From an uncultured Fusibacter sp. (lineage in GTDB: Bacteria; Bacillota; Clostridia; Peptostreptococcales; Acidaminobacteraceae), in contig CALFXQ010000204.1 in NCBI GenBank assembly GCA_937958285.1, positions 1 through 15,856 of the forward strand: a stretch of DNA of 15,856 nucleotides, written 5' to 3'. The notes below the pieces were generated by a model. The model ran no database searches, was not told where the DNA came from, and saw only the letters and a list, made by a program, of their open reading frames with translations. Of the stretch, positions 8,021 to 15,279 are shown piece by piece. A program made the translations under genes and the position numbers. Position 1 is the first letter of the stretch, and each line of letters starts with the position of its first letter.

Positions 8021-9000
8021 TAGGCAAGCTCAGTTCAGAGCAATTAAACGATATCGTCTTTCGACATCTCACATTTAAACGTCCCGAAGTAATGGTTCGT
8101 CCTAGTGTAGGCGAAGACTGTGCTGTGATTCGCGTAGGTGATCACGCAGTGGTGCTTTCAACAGATCCCATAACCGGGACGGCCAACGCAGTAGGGAAGC
8201 TCGCTGTCAATATCAATCTCAACGATATAGCCTCCAATGGCGTGGCGCCAATGGGGCTTATGCTCACTGTACTTGCCCCGGTGGGGACGAGTCTCGATGC
8301 GCTAGAGCAGGTGATAGCAGATGCTGCGCGCACAGCCGAAAGTAATGGCGTCGAAATTATTGGCGGACATACAGAGCTGACTGATGCGGTTAACCGCATC
8401 GTAATTTCGGCGGTGGCAATTGGCATTCAACCTCATGAGCAGGTTCTGAGTTTAAAGAAGATATCTGTGGGTGATGTGATTATGCTCACAAAGGCCGTTG
8501 CCATTGAGGGAACGGGTATATTGGCCTGCGAAAAGGCGAGCGAGCTAGAGGTGGCTATCGGTGCAGAGGCGCTCAAGGAGGCCAAGGGGTTTTTAGAACT
8601 TACGAGCGTGGTAAAAGAAGGGCTAATAGCTGGTAATGTGAAAGTAAAAGCCATGCACGATGTAACCGAAGGTGGTTTGTTGGGCGCGGTTTGGGAGATG
8701 TGTTACGGGGCGGGGTTGGGATGCATGATTCACGAATGCGATATTCCAATCCACGTGGTTACACAGCAAATATGCGATTACTTCGATATCGATCCACTGA
8801 GGCTAATTTCAAGTGGTGCCATGCTTATAGTAGTGGCGCCAGAAGCGGTCGACCAATTGGGGGCACTCATGGGTGAAGCGGGTGTCTCCATCCAAGAAAT
8901 TGGCGTTATTACGGAGAGTGAATACCTTATCGAACTTGAGGGTGAAGTTTTCGAAATTGCACCACCTCAAGGGGATGCGCTCTTTGAGGTACTGGGATGA
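8017..9000 (+). CDS. AIR synthase-related (PurM/HypE/ThiL/SelD superfold) protein, substrate unknown
   Basis: Predicted 327-residue cytoplasmic protein of the PurM-like ATP-dependent superfamily. Visible superfamily marks: GEDCAVI (32-38), STDPITG (48-54) after a beta hairpin, VNINLNDIASNGVAPMGL (64-81) with the conserved Asn-Asp metal and phosphate residues, GGHTE (116-120), and the HDVTEGGL glycine-rich loop (214-221). Closest in style to proteins annotated as AIR synthase-related or HypE-like. However, HypE normally ends in a conserved Pro-Arg-Ile-Cys tail needed to carry cyanide, and this protein ends ALFEVLG with no cysteine, so a hydrogenase-maturation role is unlikely. No hydrogenase, thiamine, purine or selenium gene is adjacent. 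ATG 8017 is chosen: AAAGGAG at 8005-8011 is 5 nt upstream and it overlaps the ligA stop by 4 bp, indicating translational coupling. It overlaps the amidase start in the same way. Confidence 0.85.
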   Translation: MIGKLSSEQLNDIVFRHLTFKRPEVMVRPSVGEDCAVIRVGDHAVVLSTDPITGTANAVGKLAVNINLNDIASNGVAPMGLMLTVLAPVGTSLDALEQVIADAARTAESNGVEIIGGHTELTDAVNRIVISAVAIGIQPHEQVLSLKKISVGDVIMLTKAVAIEGTGILACEKASELEVAIGAEALKEAKGFLELTSVVKEGLIAGNVKVKAMHDVTEGGLLGAVWEMCYGAGLGCMIHECDIPIHVVTQQICDYFDIDPLRLISSGAMLIVVAPEAVDQLGALMGEAGVSIQEIGVITESEYLIELEGEVFEIAPPQGDALFEVLG

Positions 9001-11090
9001 TTAAACGTCTTATAGCAATTTGTCTCTTGTTTACGTACTTGCTTCAACCCATATGGGCTAAGGGGTATCAGGAGTCGAGTTATGTAGAGATGGTCGATTC
9101 TTTTTCTGGTGAAACAGGGCGCTATGCTGTGGTGAATTTAATGATGGGTGCGTCGGATCTTATCAGTGACGTTCCGGGTATCGTTTATCCCATTAATGGT
9201 GCAGAGCGGACGCTAGTGCCCATTCGTATTATCGCAGAGGCCTTGGGGGCTAAAGTCGCATGGAATCAAGAGCGACAAGAAGTGTCCATTCAACACAATG
9301 GCAAACTTATCTTTCTCACGATTGATGCGGATTCGGCCTTGGTCAATGGGCGTAGGCAAGCGCTACCAGACGGGGTCCCTGCAAAGCGCATGGATTACGA
9401 CGGTTCTAGCAGAACCCTAGTACCAGTGCGCTTTATTACAGAACAGCTGGGTTTAAAAGTGCATTGGGTGGGATCGACGAGCACTGTCGTGATACATAGA
9501 GCCCAACAAGCCCTTACACAGATGCAGTATTCGAGCAAAGGCGCCTTTCAAGAGGTTTTTATTCAGACAACGGGTCCCGTTGAACCTGCGGTCTATGCCG
9601 TTTCTCCGAGTGCTCTAGGTGGGGTCTATCAGCTTGTACTAGAGCTTCCAAACACGTTGCTAAAGTACAGTGATGCGACAAAGCTAGGCAAAGAAGGACA
9701 GGCAATTCTGGGAATTTTCGAAAAGGACATCCGAAAGGGCGAAGCCCTACAGGTTAAGGGAGAAGCTGTCCCTAAAGTGCGTGTGACCTTGTCTATGGAT
9801 CGATCTCGGGGATACGAAATTCTTCGCGAAAACAAGGGAATTCGCGTGCGGTTCGTCAATACGGTGAAATCCTTTTACGAAGACGAAATTCAAGGGGCAA
9901 AGACACTCGTGGCGCGCACCTCAGAAAATCCCACTTATAACGTAGCGACACAGGGCAAGCAAGTAATCATCGATATGCTCGATACAAAGTTGAGCGCCGA
10001 TGTGGCTTCGAGTGCCATTGTGAAAGTGGGCAACGGCGGGATTGACAATTATCAGTACGTTCAGATGAGTGGTTCCCAGCTCTACGGCAAAGACAAACTC
10101 TTTACTCGACTAACGGTAACGCTAGCAAGTGAAGACTTGCAAGATCATGTGTATATCGACGATGCTGGCGAAAAACTATTTGTCTACGTCTCGCCCCATC
10201 CAATTGGCGATTTTTTCTATGGAAAAGATGGCGATGCCACTGCCATGATGTCGCTTTTGGGCAATGGCACAGTGCGCTACGAAACGCTGTTCACTCCAAA
10301 AACACGGGAACTTAGAATACAAGTGCCTGAGCACTTTGCATATCTCAACGATTTTGAGAGTCGACCCAATGATCAACTTGTAGCTTTTTATGCTGTAGCG
10401 AAGAAAAAGCAATTTTACGAAATTTCCATGATACTCGAACCCGGTGTAACTTATGTTGACCGCGGGAAAGGTGTCGGCCAAGGCGCAATAGAACTGACCT
10501 TTAAAAACGAATCATTGAAAGAGACCGTTAAACGCAACAATCAAGAGGCTAAACTAATTGTGATCGATGCCGGACATGGCGGAAAAGATCCAGGTGCTAT
10601 TAGCAAAATCAATGGCTTAAGGGAGAAAGATTTGGTCTTGCCCATCGCTATTAAGTTGAAGCAAAGACTAGAGGCTCTTGGTTATAATATCTATTTAACG
10701 CGAGACTACGACACCTACATCGATCTTTATAGCCGCGCTGAAATTGCCAACGGCCTTAATGCGGCAGGATTTTTATCGATTCATGCGAATGCTGCCGTAG
10801 CCAGTGCTCACGGTGTCGAGATGCTGTATGCACCAGACGGACGTGATAACCTTGCATTTGCCAAGTCGCTTCAAACGGCTCTTGTAAAAGCTACTGGAGC
10901 AAGAGATAGAGGTATCGTTGCAAGGGGCAATTTAGTGGTCTTAAGAGAGACAAATATGCCTGCAGTGTTAGCTGAGGTAGGTTTCTTATCGCACCCCGTG
11001 GAGAGTCAGAGTCTTTCTTCTTCTGCTTATATCCAGATGGTGGTCGAGGGTCTTGCCCAGGGTCTAGCGAATTATTTTAACAACAAATGA
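8997..11090 (+). CDS. Secreted N-acetylmuramoyl-L-alanine amidase with copper-amine-oxidase-like and AMIN-type N-terminal regions
   Basis: Predicted 697-residue exported peptidoglycan hydrolase that cuts the bond between N-acetylmuramic acid and L-Ala, for wall remodelling or cell separation. Residues 1-21 are a signal peptide (KR then a hydrophobic core, cleavage probably after IWA). Residues about 62-168 resemble a copper-amine-oxidase N-terminal-like domain, with two characteristic segments (RTLVPIRIIAEALGAKV and RTLVPVRFITEQLGLKV). A long beta-rich region (about 175-515) fits AMIN-type wall-targeting domains. Residues about 520-697 form an Amidase_3 catalytic domain with zinc ligands His527 (DAGHGG), Glu543 (LREKDL) and His596 (SIHANA), and the catalytic Glu660 (LAEVGFL). 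The start overlaps the preceding stop (ATGA). Last gene of the pcrA operon, followed by a terminator. Confidence 0.93.
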   Translation: MIKRLIAICLLFTYLLQPIWAKGYQESSYVEMVDSFSGETGRYAVVNLMMGASDLISDVPGIVYPINGAERTLVPIRIIAEALGAKVAWNQERQEVSIQHNGKLIFLTIDADSALVNGRRQALPDGVPAKRMDYDGSSRTLVPVRFITEQLGLKVHWVGSTSTVVIHRAQQALTQMQYSSKGAFQEVFIQTTGPVEPAVYAVSPSALGGVYQLVLELPNTLLKYSDATKLGKEGQAILGIFEKDIRKGEALQVKGEAVPKVRVTLSMDRSRGYEILRENKGIRVRFVNTVKSFYEDEIQGAKTLVARTSENPTYNVATQGKQVIIDMLDTKLSADVASSAIVKVGNGGIDNYQYVQMSGSQLYGKDKLFTRLTVTLASEDLQDHVYIDDAGEKLFVYVSPHPIGDFFYGKDGDATAMMSLLGNGTVRYETLFTPKTRELRIQVPEHFAYLNDFESRPNDQLVAFYAVAKKKQFYEISMILEPGVTYVDRGKGVGQGAIELTFKNESLKETVKRNNQEAKLIVIDAGHGGKDPGAISKINGLREKDLVLPIAIKLKQRLEALGYNIYLTRDYDTYIDLYSRAEIANGLNAAGFLSIHANAAVASAHGVEMLYAPDGRDNLAFAKSLQTALVKATGARDRGIVARGNLVVLRETNMPAVLAEVGFLSHPVESQSLSSSAYIQMVVEGLAQGLANYFNNK

Positions 11091-11092
11091 GT

Positions 11093-11133
11093 AAGGTCGT
11101 CTATTGGGGGTAAAATCCTTGTAGACGACTTTT
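11093..11133 (+). terminator. Hairpin terminator after the amidase gene
   Basis: An inverted repeat pairs 11093-11103 (AAGGTCGTCTA) with 11122-11132 (TAGACGACTTT); 8 bp are perfect and the base is A/T and G-T pairs. The 18-nt loop contains a possible inner GGGT/ATCC helix. The T-tract is only TTTT, so termination may be partial and some read-through into the signalling module is possible. Confidence 0.6.
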
Positions 11134-11140
11134 ATCAGTT

Positions 11141-11147
11141 GAGGTGA
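11141..11147 (+). promoter_or_regulatory. Ribosome binding site that sets the start of the RsbW-like gene
   Basis: GAGGTGA, a strong match to the 16S rRNA anti-SD, lies 8 nt before ATG 11156. The in-frame GTG at 11144 is inside this element and has no upstream SD, so the longer reading is rejected. Confidence 0.7.
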
Positions 11148-11155
11148 CCGAGGGT

Positions 11156-11566
11156 ATGAAGGTTTACGAAAATAGGATAGCTTCCTCGTTCCAAGCCGTA
11201 GATGATGCCGTGCATATAATAATCGACGTGTTAAAGCGCGAATGCAATATGCACGATAAACATCTGTTGTTTAAAGTAAGTTTTATGTTAAGGGAAATTT
11301 TAAATAATGCAGTTGAACACGGAAATCGATTTGATCCTTCAAAGACGGTTTATTGCTGTGTGTCTTATTATGAGCGCTACCTTGCCTTCGAGATAGAAGA
11401 TGAAGGCGCAGGTATTCCCTTATCTCTATTACATTCAAACACAACAGACGAAACGCTATTGCGAGAACGGCAACGTGGCTACGAAACAATCAAAGAAATG
11501 TCCTTTACAATTGAGCTATCAGGTAGCAAAGTTTACGTTAAATTCGATTTACATCAGGAGGCTTAA
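11156..11566 (+). CDS. RsbW/SpoIIAB-like serine kinase or anti-sigma factor (GHKL ATPase)
   Basis: Predicted 136-residue soluble ATPase of the histidine-kinase-like fold. The N-box is FMLREILNNAVEHGN (43-57; Glu47, Asn50/51, His55, Asn57). The G1 box is EDEGAGIP (81-88), and a Gly-containing lid segment RERQRGYETI (103-112) follows. By family knowledge such proteins bind and inhibit a sigma factor or other partner, and phosphorylate a STAS antagonist on Ser. The very next gene encodes such a STAS protein, and the gene after it a PP2C phosphatase that would reverse the phosphorylation, so the three form a partner-switching unit. No sigma gene is adjacent, so the controlled target is unknown; it need not be a sigma factor. 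No clear promoter is seen in the 65 bp upstream. Confidence 0.87.
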   Translation: MKVYENRIASSFQAVDDAVHIIIDVLKRECNMHDKHLLFKVSFMLREILNNAVEHGNRFDPSKTVYCCVSYYERYLAFEIEDEGAGIPLSLLHSNTTDETLLRERQRGYETIKEMSFTIELSGSKVYVKFDLHQEA

Positions 11567-11567
11567 C

Positions 11568-11876
11568 ATGATTAAAGACCAGCAAGAGCGCACCTTAATA
11601 ATGACTTTGGAGCTCGATTTAACCGCTAATAACGTGAATAAAATCAATGGAGAATTAGATAGCCTAATGCCTGCACCAGGCGATTTCGATATTTTTGAGC
11701 TCAATTTGAGAAACACAGAAAACATCGATTCTGTAGGTGTCACTTTTGTGATTGGCCTTTATAAGCGCATTAAGGGTATGCAAAAGACCTTCTGTATCGC
11801 TGGAGCAAGTTCCGATGTACAGAGCCTTTTTAAGTTGATGAAGCTGGATCAGTTTTTTGAAATGCGAGGCATCTAA
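11568..11876 (+). CDS. STAS-domain anti-anti-sigma factor (RsbV/SpoIIAA-like)
   Basis: Predicted 102-residue single-domain STAS protein. The conserved phosphorylation segment ENIDSVGVTFVIGLYKRIKG (51-70) contains the Asp-Ser-x-Gly motif with Ser55 as the predicted target of the upstream kinase. The C-terminal VQSLFKLMKLDQFF helix is typical of the family. When dephosphorylated it would bind the kinase and free its captive partner (family model). AGGAGG at 11556-11561, 6 nt ahead of ATG 11568, fixes the start; an in-frame upstream reading from 11400 runs wholly inside the kinase gene. It begins 1 bp after the kinase stop, indicating coupled translation. Confidence 0.88.
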   Translation: MIKDQQERTLIMTLELDLTANNVNKINGELDSLMPAPGDFDIFELNLRNTENIDSVGVTFVIGLYKRIKGMQKTFCIAGASSDVQSLFKLMKLDQFFEMRGI

Positions 11877-11888
11877 GGGGGTAAACCA

Positions 11889-13067
11889 GTGACTTATCGC
11901 ATATTGATTGCAGACGATGCAGCGATGAATCGTGTTTTAATTAAAAAAATTCTCGCTCAAAATCTTGAACAAGTAGTCTTCGAAGAAGCAATCAATGGGC
12001 AAGAGGTGCTCGATATTGTGGCGCGTATGCCAGTCGATTTAATTCTGCTCGATTTGATTATGCCGGTTATGGATGGCTACGAAACTCTGAAATATCTGAA
12101 GAAAGATCCTCTATACCACGACATTCCAGTTATTGTAAATAGTGCTATCACTGAGATTCAGTCTATCGAAAACACATTAAAAGAAGGGGCGATTGACTAC
12201 TTCACCAAGCCGCTCTCTCCAAACGACATGAAAATTATCTTGCCACTCAAGGCCAAGAATGCACTACTCGTCTATGAGCAAAACAAGACCATTATCGAGT
12301 TAAATCGGCGCATAAACGAAGAATTGAAGAATGCCAACACCTTTGCCAATATCATGCTGCCCAAATCCGAGGGCTTTAACACGGTGGATTTGCATATTAA
12401 GTATCATCCGTCCCTGGGCATTGGAGGCGATTTCTTCGATTGTGTCGAGCACGACGGGAGATTGCACTTCGTGATTGCCGACGTGACAGGACATGGCATC
12501 GCTGCAGGGATGGCATCTTCGATGGTCAAAATTCTCTACAGAAAGAGCATCGAAAAGCCTGGTATCTTGCCCCACGAGATTTTAGAAGAGATGAACCGCT
12601 CAATCTTTAGCATTTTCGACTTTGCAGGCACAGACAACTACTTTGTCTTTACCGCCTTTGTAGGTGTAGTCGATCAAAATATTCTTTACTATGCCAATGC
12701 CGGCCAACCATACCCCATGATTTATCACGCGGCTACAGAGTCATTCGAAGAAATTCGACAAAATGGATTCTTAGTGGGGATGATGGATGAGGTAAAATTC
12801 GAACTCGGAAGTACGCCTGTGGCCGTCAATGACACCATTTTCTTGTACACAGACGGTTTATTTTGCTCTGGCGATCACGGTGATTTTACAGGTTGGGAAA
12901 AAGTCCTTCAGTTGAGCAAGCGCCTCAAATCATCGCTTAAGTTCGACCCTTACGACTTCTTAGACGAGTTGTTCTACGCATTTCACATGATTCACAAAGC
13001 AAAGCACAGTGAATTTACAGATGATGTGGCCATGATGCTCATCAAGATAAAAGAAGCGGGTGCTTAA
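11889..13067 (+). CDS. Response-regulator receiver plus PP2C (SpoIIE/RsbU-type) serine phosphatase
   Basis: Predicted 392-residue soluble phosphatase. Residues 1-120 are a receiver domain: Asp9/Asp10 acidic pocket, phospho-acceptor Asp55 (LILLDLIMP), Ser85 in place of the usual Thr/Ser switch residue, and Lys107 (FTKPLS). A charged, probably coiled-coil linker (about 117-150) leads to a PP2C-type catalytic domain. Its metal-binding Asp residues are Asp181 (GGDFFD), Asp198 (ADVTGHG), Asp322 (LYTDGL) and Asp378/379 (FTDDVAMM). The expected job is to dephosphorylate the upstream STAS protein when Asp55 is phosphorylated by a sensor kinase, which is not present in the window. The start is GTG 11889, supported by AGGGGGT at 11876-11882 with 6 nt spacing. 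A transcription terminator begins within the last coding codons. Confidence 0.92.
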   Translation: MTYRILIADDAAMNRVLIKKILAQNLEQVVFEEAINGQEVLDIVARMPVDLILLDLIMPVMDGYETLKYLKKDPLYHDIPVIVNSAITEIQSIENTLKEGAIDYFTKPLSPNDMKIILPLKAKNALLVYEQNKTIIELNRRINEELKNANTFANIMLPKSEGFNTVDLHIKYHPSLGIGGDFFDCVEHDGRLHFVIADVTGHGIAAGMASSMVKILYRKSIEKPGILPHEILEEMNRSIFSIFDFAGTDNYFVFTAFVGVVDQNILYYANAGQPYPMIYHAATESFEEIRQNGFLVGMMDEVKFELGSTPVAVNDTIFLYTDGLFCSGDHGDFTGWEKVLQLSKRLKSSLKFDPYDFLDELFYAFHMIHKAKHSEFTDDVAMMLIKIKEAGA

Positions 13068-13084
13068 CCCGCTTTTTCTTTTTT
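13054..13084 (+). terminator. Strong Rho-independent terminator overlapping the phosphatase stop codon
   Basis: A perfect 8-bp stem AAGCGGGT/ACCCGCTT (13054-13061 and 13067-13074) with a GCTTA loop is followed by a T-rich tract to 13084 broken by one C. The ascending arm is coding sequence, and the TAA stop (13065-13067) lies in the loop and first stem base. Confidence 0.9.
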
Positions 13085-13098
13085 ATCGATGGCCCCTG

Positions 13099-13107
13099 TG
13101 TTACAAT
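13099..13107 (+). promoter_or_regulatory. Extended -10 promoter for the rph operon
   Basis: TG-T-TACAAT: five of six matches to TATAAT with a TGN extension, 15 bp beyond the preceding T-tract. No recognisable -35 at the right distance. The predicted start near 13114 gives a leader of about 27 nt that includes AAAGGAAG (13124-13131), the ribosome binding site of rph. Confidence 0.65.
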
Positions 13108-13140
13108 CAAAAGATATGATATGAAAGGAAGCCAATATAG

Positions 13141-13863
13141 ATGCGGACATCCAATAGAAATAACGAACAATTGAGACCAATAACGATACAGGTCGACTAT
13201 ATAAAACATCCCAAAGGCTCTGTACTCATTGCGATGGGCGATACAAAGGTCCTTTGCAATGTGAGTGTCGAAGATAAAGTGCCCCCTTTTCTAAAAGGAA
13301 CTGGCCAAGGCTGGTTAACGGCGGAATATGCTATGCTCCCTGCTGCTACACACAGCCGAAAAGTGCGCGAAGCAGCCAAGGGCAAACTCGAAGGCCGTAC
13401 CATGGAAATACAACGCCTGATCGGCAGAAGTCTACGCGCAGCACTAGACCTAACCAAACTGGGCGAACGCACATTGTGGATCGATTGCGATGTTCTTCAG
13501 GCCGATGGTGGCACGCGCACGGCGGCAATTACAGGCAGTTATGTGGCCCTTGAAATTGCCATTCAAAAGCTAATGGCAGAAGGTGCATTGCTCGAAAATC
13601 CTATTGTAAACCAAGTGGCCGCCATAAGTGTCGGTTTAATTGATGGCCAAGTGCGTCTCGATTTAGACTACCCAGAAGATTCGGGTGCAGAGGTCGATAT
13701 GAATGTGGTGATGACGGGCGACGGTGGCATCATTGAAATACAAGGCACAGGGGAAGATAGGGCATTTTCTAGAAAAGAGCTGGATTTACTATATAACTGC
13801 GCTGAAAAGGGCATAAACGAACTGTTTGCCCTTCAACGCAAAGCTGTTGAACGAGAGGTTTAA
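13141..13863 (+). CDS. rph: Ribonuclease PH
   Basis: Predicted 240-residue phosphorolytic 3'-5' exoribonuclease that trims tRNA precursors, working as a ring-shaped hexamer (family knowledge). Length is typical. Signature segments: GQGWLTAEYAMLPAATHSR (55-73), KLEGRTMEIQRLIGRSLRA with Arg86 (82-100), the phosphate-binding GGTRT (123-127), and LDYPEDSGAEVDMNVV with metal-binding Asp residues (176-190). A stop codon sits directly upstream in frame, so ATG 13141 is the only good start. First gene of a three-gene operon with rdgB and yfcE, an arrangement common in Bacillota. A tRNA cluster lies just downstream, though co-location with a tRNA-trimming enzyme may be chance. Confidence 0.97.
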   Translation: MRTSNRNNEQLRPITIQVDYIKHPKGSVLIAMGDTKVLCNVSVEDKVPPFLKGTGQGWLTAEYAMLPAATHSRKVREAAKGKLEGRTMEIQRLIGRSLRAALDLTKLGERTLWIDCDVLQADGGTRTAAITGSYVALEIAIQKLMAEGALLENPIVNQVAAISVGLIDGQVRLDLDYPEDSGAEVDMNVVMTGDGGIIEIQGTGEDRAFSRKELDLLYNCAEKGINELFALQRKAVEREV

Positions 13864-13866
13864 ATC

Positions 13867-14463
13867 ATGAAGACGTTAGTGTTAGCAACACAAAACAAAA
13901 ATAAGCTTAAAGAGGTTGTAGAAATTCTTTCGCCAGTAGGCTACGAGGTGCTATCTATGGCCGATGTAGCACTTGCCGATCTAGATGTAATAGAAGATGG
14001 CGACACATTTGAGGCCAATGCCCTCAAAAAGGCGCGTGAGATATATGTGCGCACAAAAAAAGCTGTCCTTGCGGACGATTCGGGTTTGATGGTAGATGCG
14101 CTCTACGGCGCTCCAGGGGTGTTTTCGGCACGTTACTCGGGAGAAGGTGCAAATGCTCAGAAGAACAACGAAAAGCTCCTAATCGCGCTCCAGGGCATGC
14201 CAAAAGAAAAACGCACTGCCAAGTTCGTGTGTGTGATGGCATATATCGATGAATCGGGTATAGAATTTGTCGCGCGCGGCGAGGCTCACGGCATTATCTT
14301 AGAATCGCTTCAGGGTGAAGGTGGCTTTGGATACGATCCATTGTTTTATGTACAAGCGCTAAATAAAACTTACGCCCAGCTCACATCCAACGAGAAAAAT
14401 TCTGTTTCCCATCGCGCAAAGGCACTACAAGTAATACGTCAGCACTTGGAGGCACAAAAATGA
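13867..14463 (+). CDS. rdgB: Non-canonical purine NTP pyrophosphatase (RdgB/HAM1 family, XTP/dITP diphosphatase)
   Basis: Predicted 198-residue house-cleaning enzyme that hydrolyses dITP, XTP and ITP to monophosphates, keeping deaminated purines out of DNA and RNA. Motifs: TQNKNKLKEV (8-17, phosphate loop), LADDSGL with Asp70/Asp71 (68-74), PGVFSARYSG (83-92), FGYDPLF (154-160) and SHRAKAL (181-187). It starts 3 bp after rph, and its stop overlaps the next start as ATGA, so the three genes are translationally coupled. Confidence 0.96.
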   Translation: MKTLVLATQNKNKLKEVVEILSPVGYEVLSMADVALADLDVIEDGDTFEANALKKAREIYVRTKKAVLADDSGLMVDALYGAPGVFSARYSGEGANAQKNNEKLLIALQGMPKEKRTAKFVCVMAYIDESGIEFVARGEAHGIILESLQGEGGFGYDPLFYVQALNKTYAQLTSNEKNSVSHRAKALQVIRQHLEAQK

Positions 14464-14954
14464 ACCAAAAGAAATACTTGGTCATAGCAGATAGCCACGG
14501 ACATTTATCGTATTTGGAACCAATCGTGCCATTGCTCGATCAAGTCGACGGCGTGTTACATTTGGGTGATCACATTGACGATCTAAAGGCGCTGATGGTT
14601 GCAAAACCGAACAAAAGCGCTGAATTTTGGCGGGGTGTGCGCGGTAATTGCGATGAAGTTTCTTCAGGACCATTAGAACTTGTGATTGACCATGAAGGAT
14701 ATAGGGTATTACTGGCACATGGTCATCGGTACGATGTTAAGAGCAGTCTATTGAATATTTATCACCGTGCTCTAGAGCTAGAGGTGAAGGGCGTTATCTT
14801 TGGTCACAGCCATATGCCAATCACAACAGAAGAAGGCGGTGTTGTATTCCATAATCCAGGCAGCATTGCTCTTCCAAAAGGTGGAAGCAAGCGTAGCTAT
14901 AGCATACTCACCATCGACACAAAGGGGATTTCTTTTAATCATTACACCCTTTAA
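14460..14954 (+). CDS. YfcE/MJ0936-type metallophosphodiesterase
   Basis: Predicted 164-residue calcineurin-like phosphoesterase. Two-metal ligands in order: Asp11 and His13 (ADSHGH), Asp37 (LHLGDH), Asn63 (RGNCD), His87 (LAHGH), and His116/His118 (FGHSHMP). NPGSIALPKGG follows, as is usual in the YfcE/MJ0936 group. Members hydrolyse model phosphodiesters; the physiological substrate is generally unknown. ATG 14460 overlaps the rdgB stop by 4 bp. No clear terminator follows: a TTTTTTT run lies at 14982-14988 without a convincing stem. Confidence 0.93.
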   Translation: MNQKKYLVIADSHGHLSYLEPIVPLLDQVDGVLHLGDHIDDLKALMVAKPNKSAEFWRGVRGNCDEVSSGPLELVIDHEGYRVLLAHGHRYDVKSSLLNIYHRALELEVKGVIFGHSHMPITTEEGGVVFHNPGSIALPKGGSKRSYSILTIDTKGISFNHYTL

Positions 14955-15062
14955 ATGCGCTAGTTTCTGTTCGTAGATATGGTTTTTTTAAACTTTGTAT
15001 CGGCCAAGAATGAGTCTGTGACTGACTTTCAAAAAAACACAATAAAAACATTTAAAAAAGCG

Positions 15063-15092
15063 TTGACGAAGGTACTGTTTGTGTAATATACT
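15063..15092 (+). promoter_or_regulatory. Sigma-A type promoter of the tRNA cluster
   Basis: TTGACG (15063-15068), an 18-bp spacer and TATACT (15087-15092) form a near-consensus housekeeping promoter. Transcription would begin near 15099, about 12 nt before tRNA-Pro. The 14955-15110 gap otherwise shows only AT-rich sequence. Confidence 0.85.
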
Positions 15093-15110
15093 TATTTTCG
15101 TCAGCAAATA

Positions 15111-15187
<77 letters not shown>

Positions 15188-15193
15188 ATTTTT

Positions 15194-15267
15194 GCGGGTG
15201 TAGCTCAATGGTAGAGCCCCAGCCTTCCAAGCTGGTTGTGAGGGTCCGATTCCCTTCACCCGCTCCA
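15194..15267 (+). tRNA. tRNA-Gly(TCC), with C at position 55
   Basis: The 74-nt cloverleaf has a GCGGGTG/CACCCGC acceptor, a CCAGC/GCTGG anticodon stem with TCC at 15226-15228, and an encoded TCCA end. The D-loop keeps the GG pair. The T-arm is GAGGG/CCCTT, with a G-T pair at its outer end, and the T-loop is TCCGATT: C (15246) replaces the near-universal U55. The other five tRNAs here all have TTC at this place. Confidence 0.95.
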
Positions 15268-15279
15268 AGTATTTTATAT

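Noticed and set aside
8017..9000. Assignment as hydrogenase maturation protein HypE
   Set aside because: The essential C-terminal cysteine tail is missing and no hyp genes are nearby.
11089..11113. Sigma-B-like promoter (GAGTAA, 13 bp, GGGTAA) before the partner-switching genes
   Set aside because: The match to a GTTTAA/GGGTAT pattern is partial and falls inside a terminator hairpin; it could be chance.
11400..11567. Longer STAS protein from 11400
   Set aside because: The extra 56 codons are inside the kinase gene in another frame; the AGGAGG-supported ATG 11568 gives a normal STAS length.
14955..15010. Terminator after the YfcE gene
   Set aside because: A seven-T run exists, but I found no stable stem directly before it.
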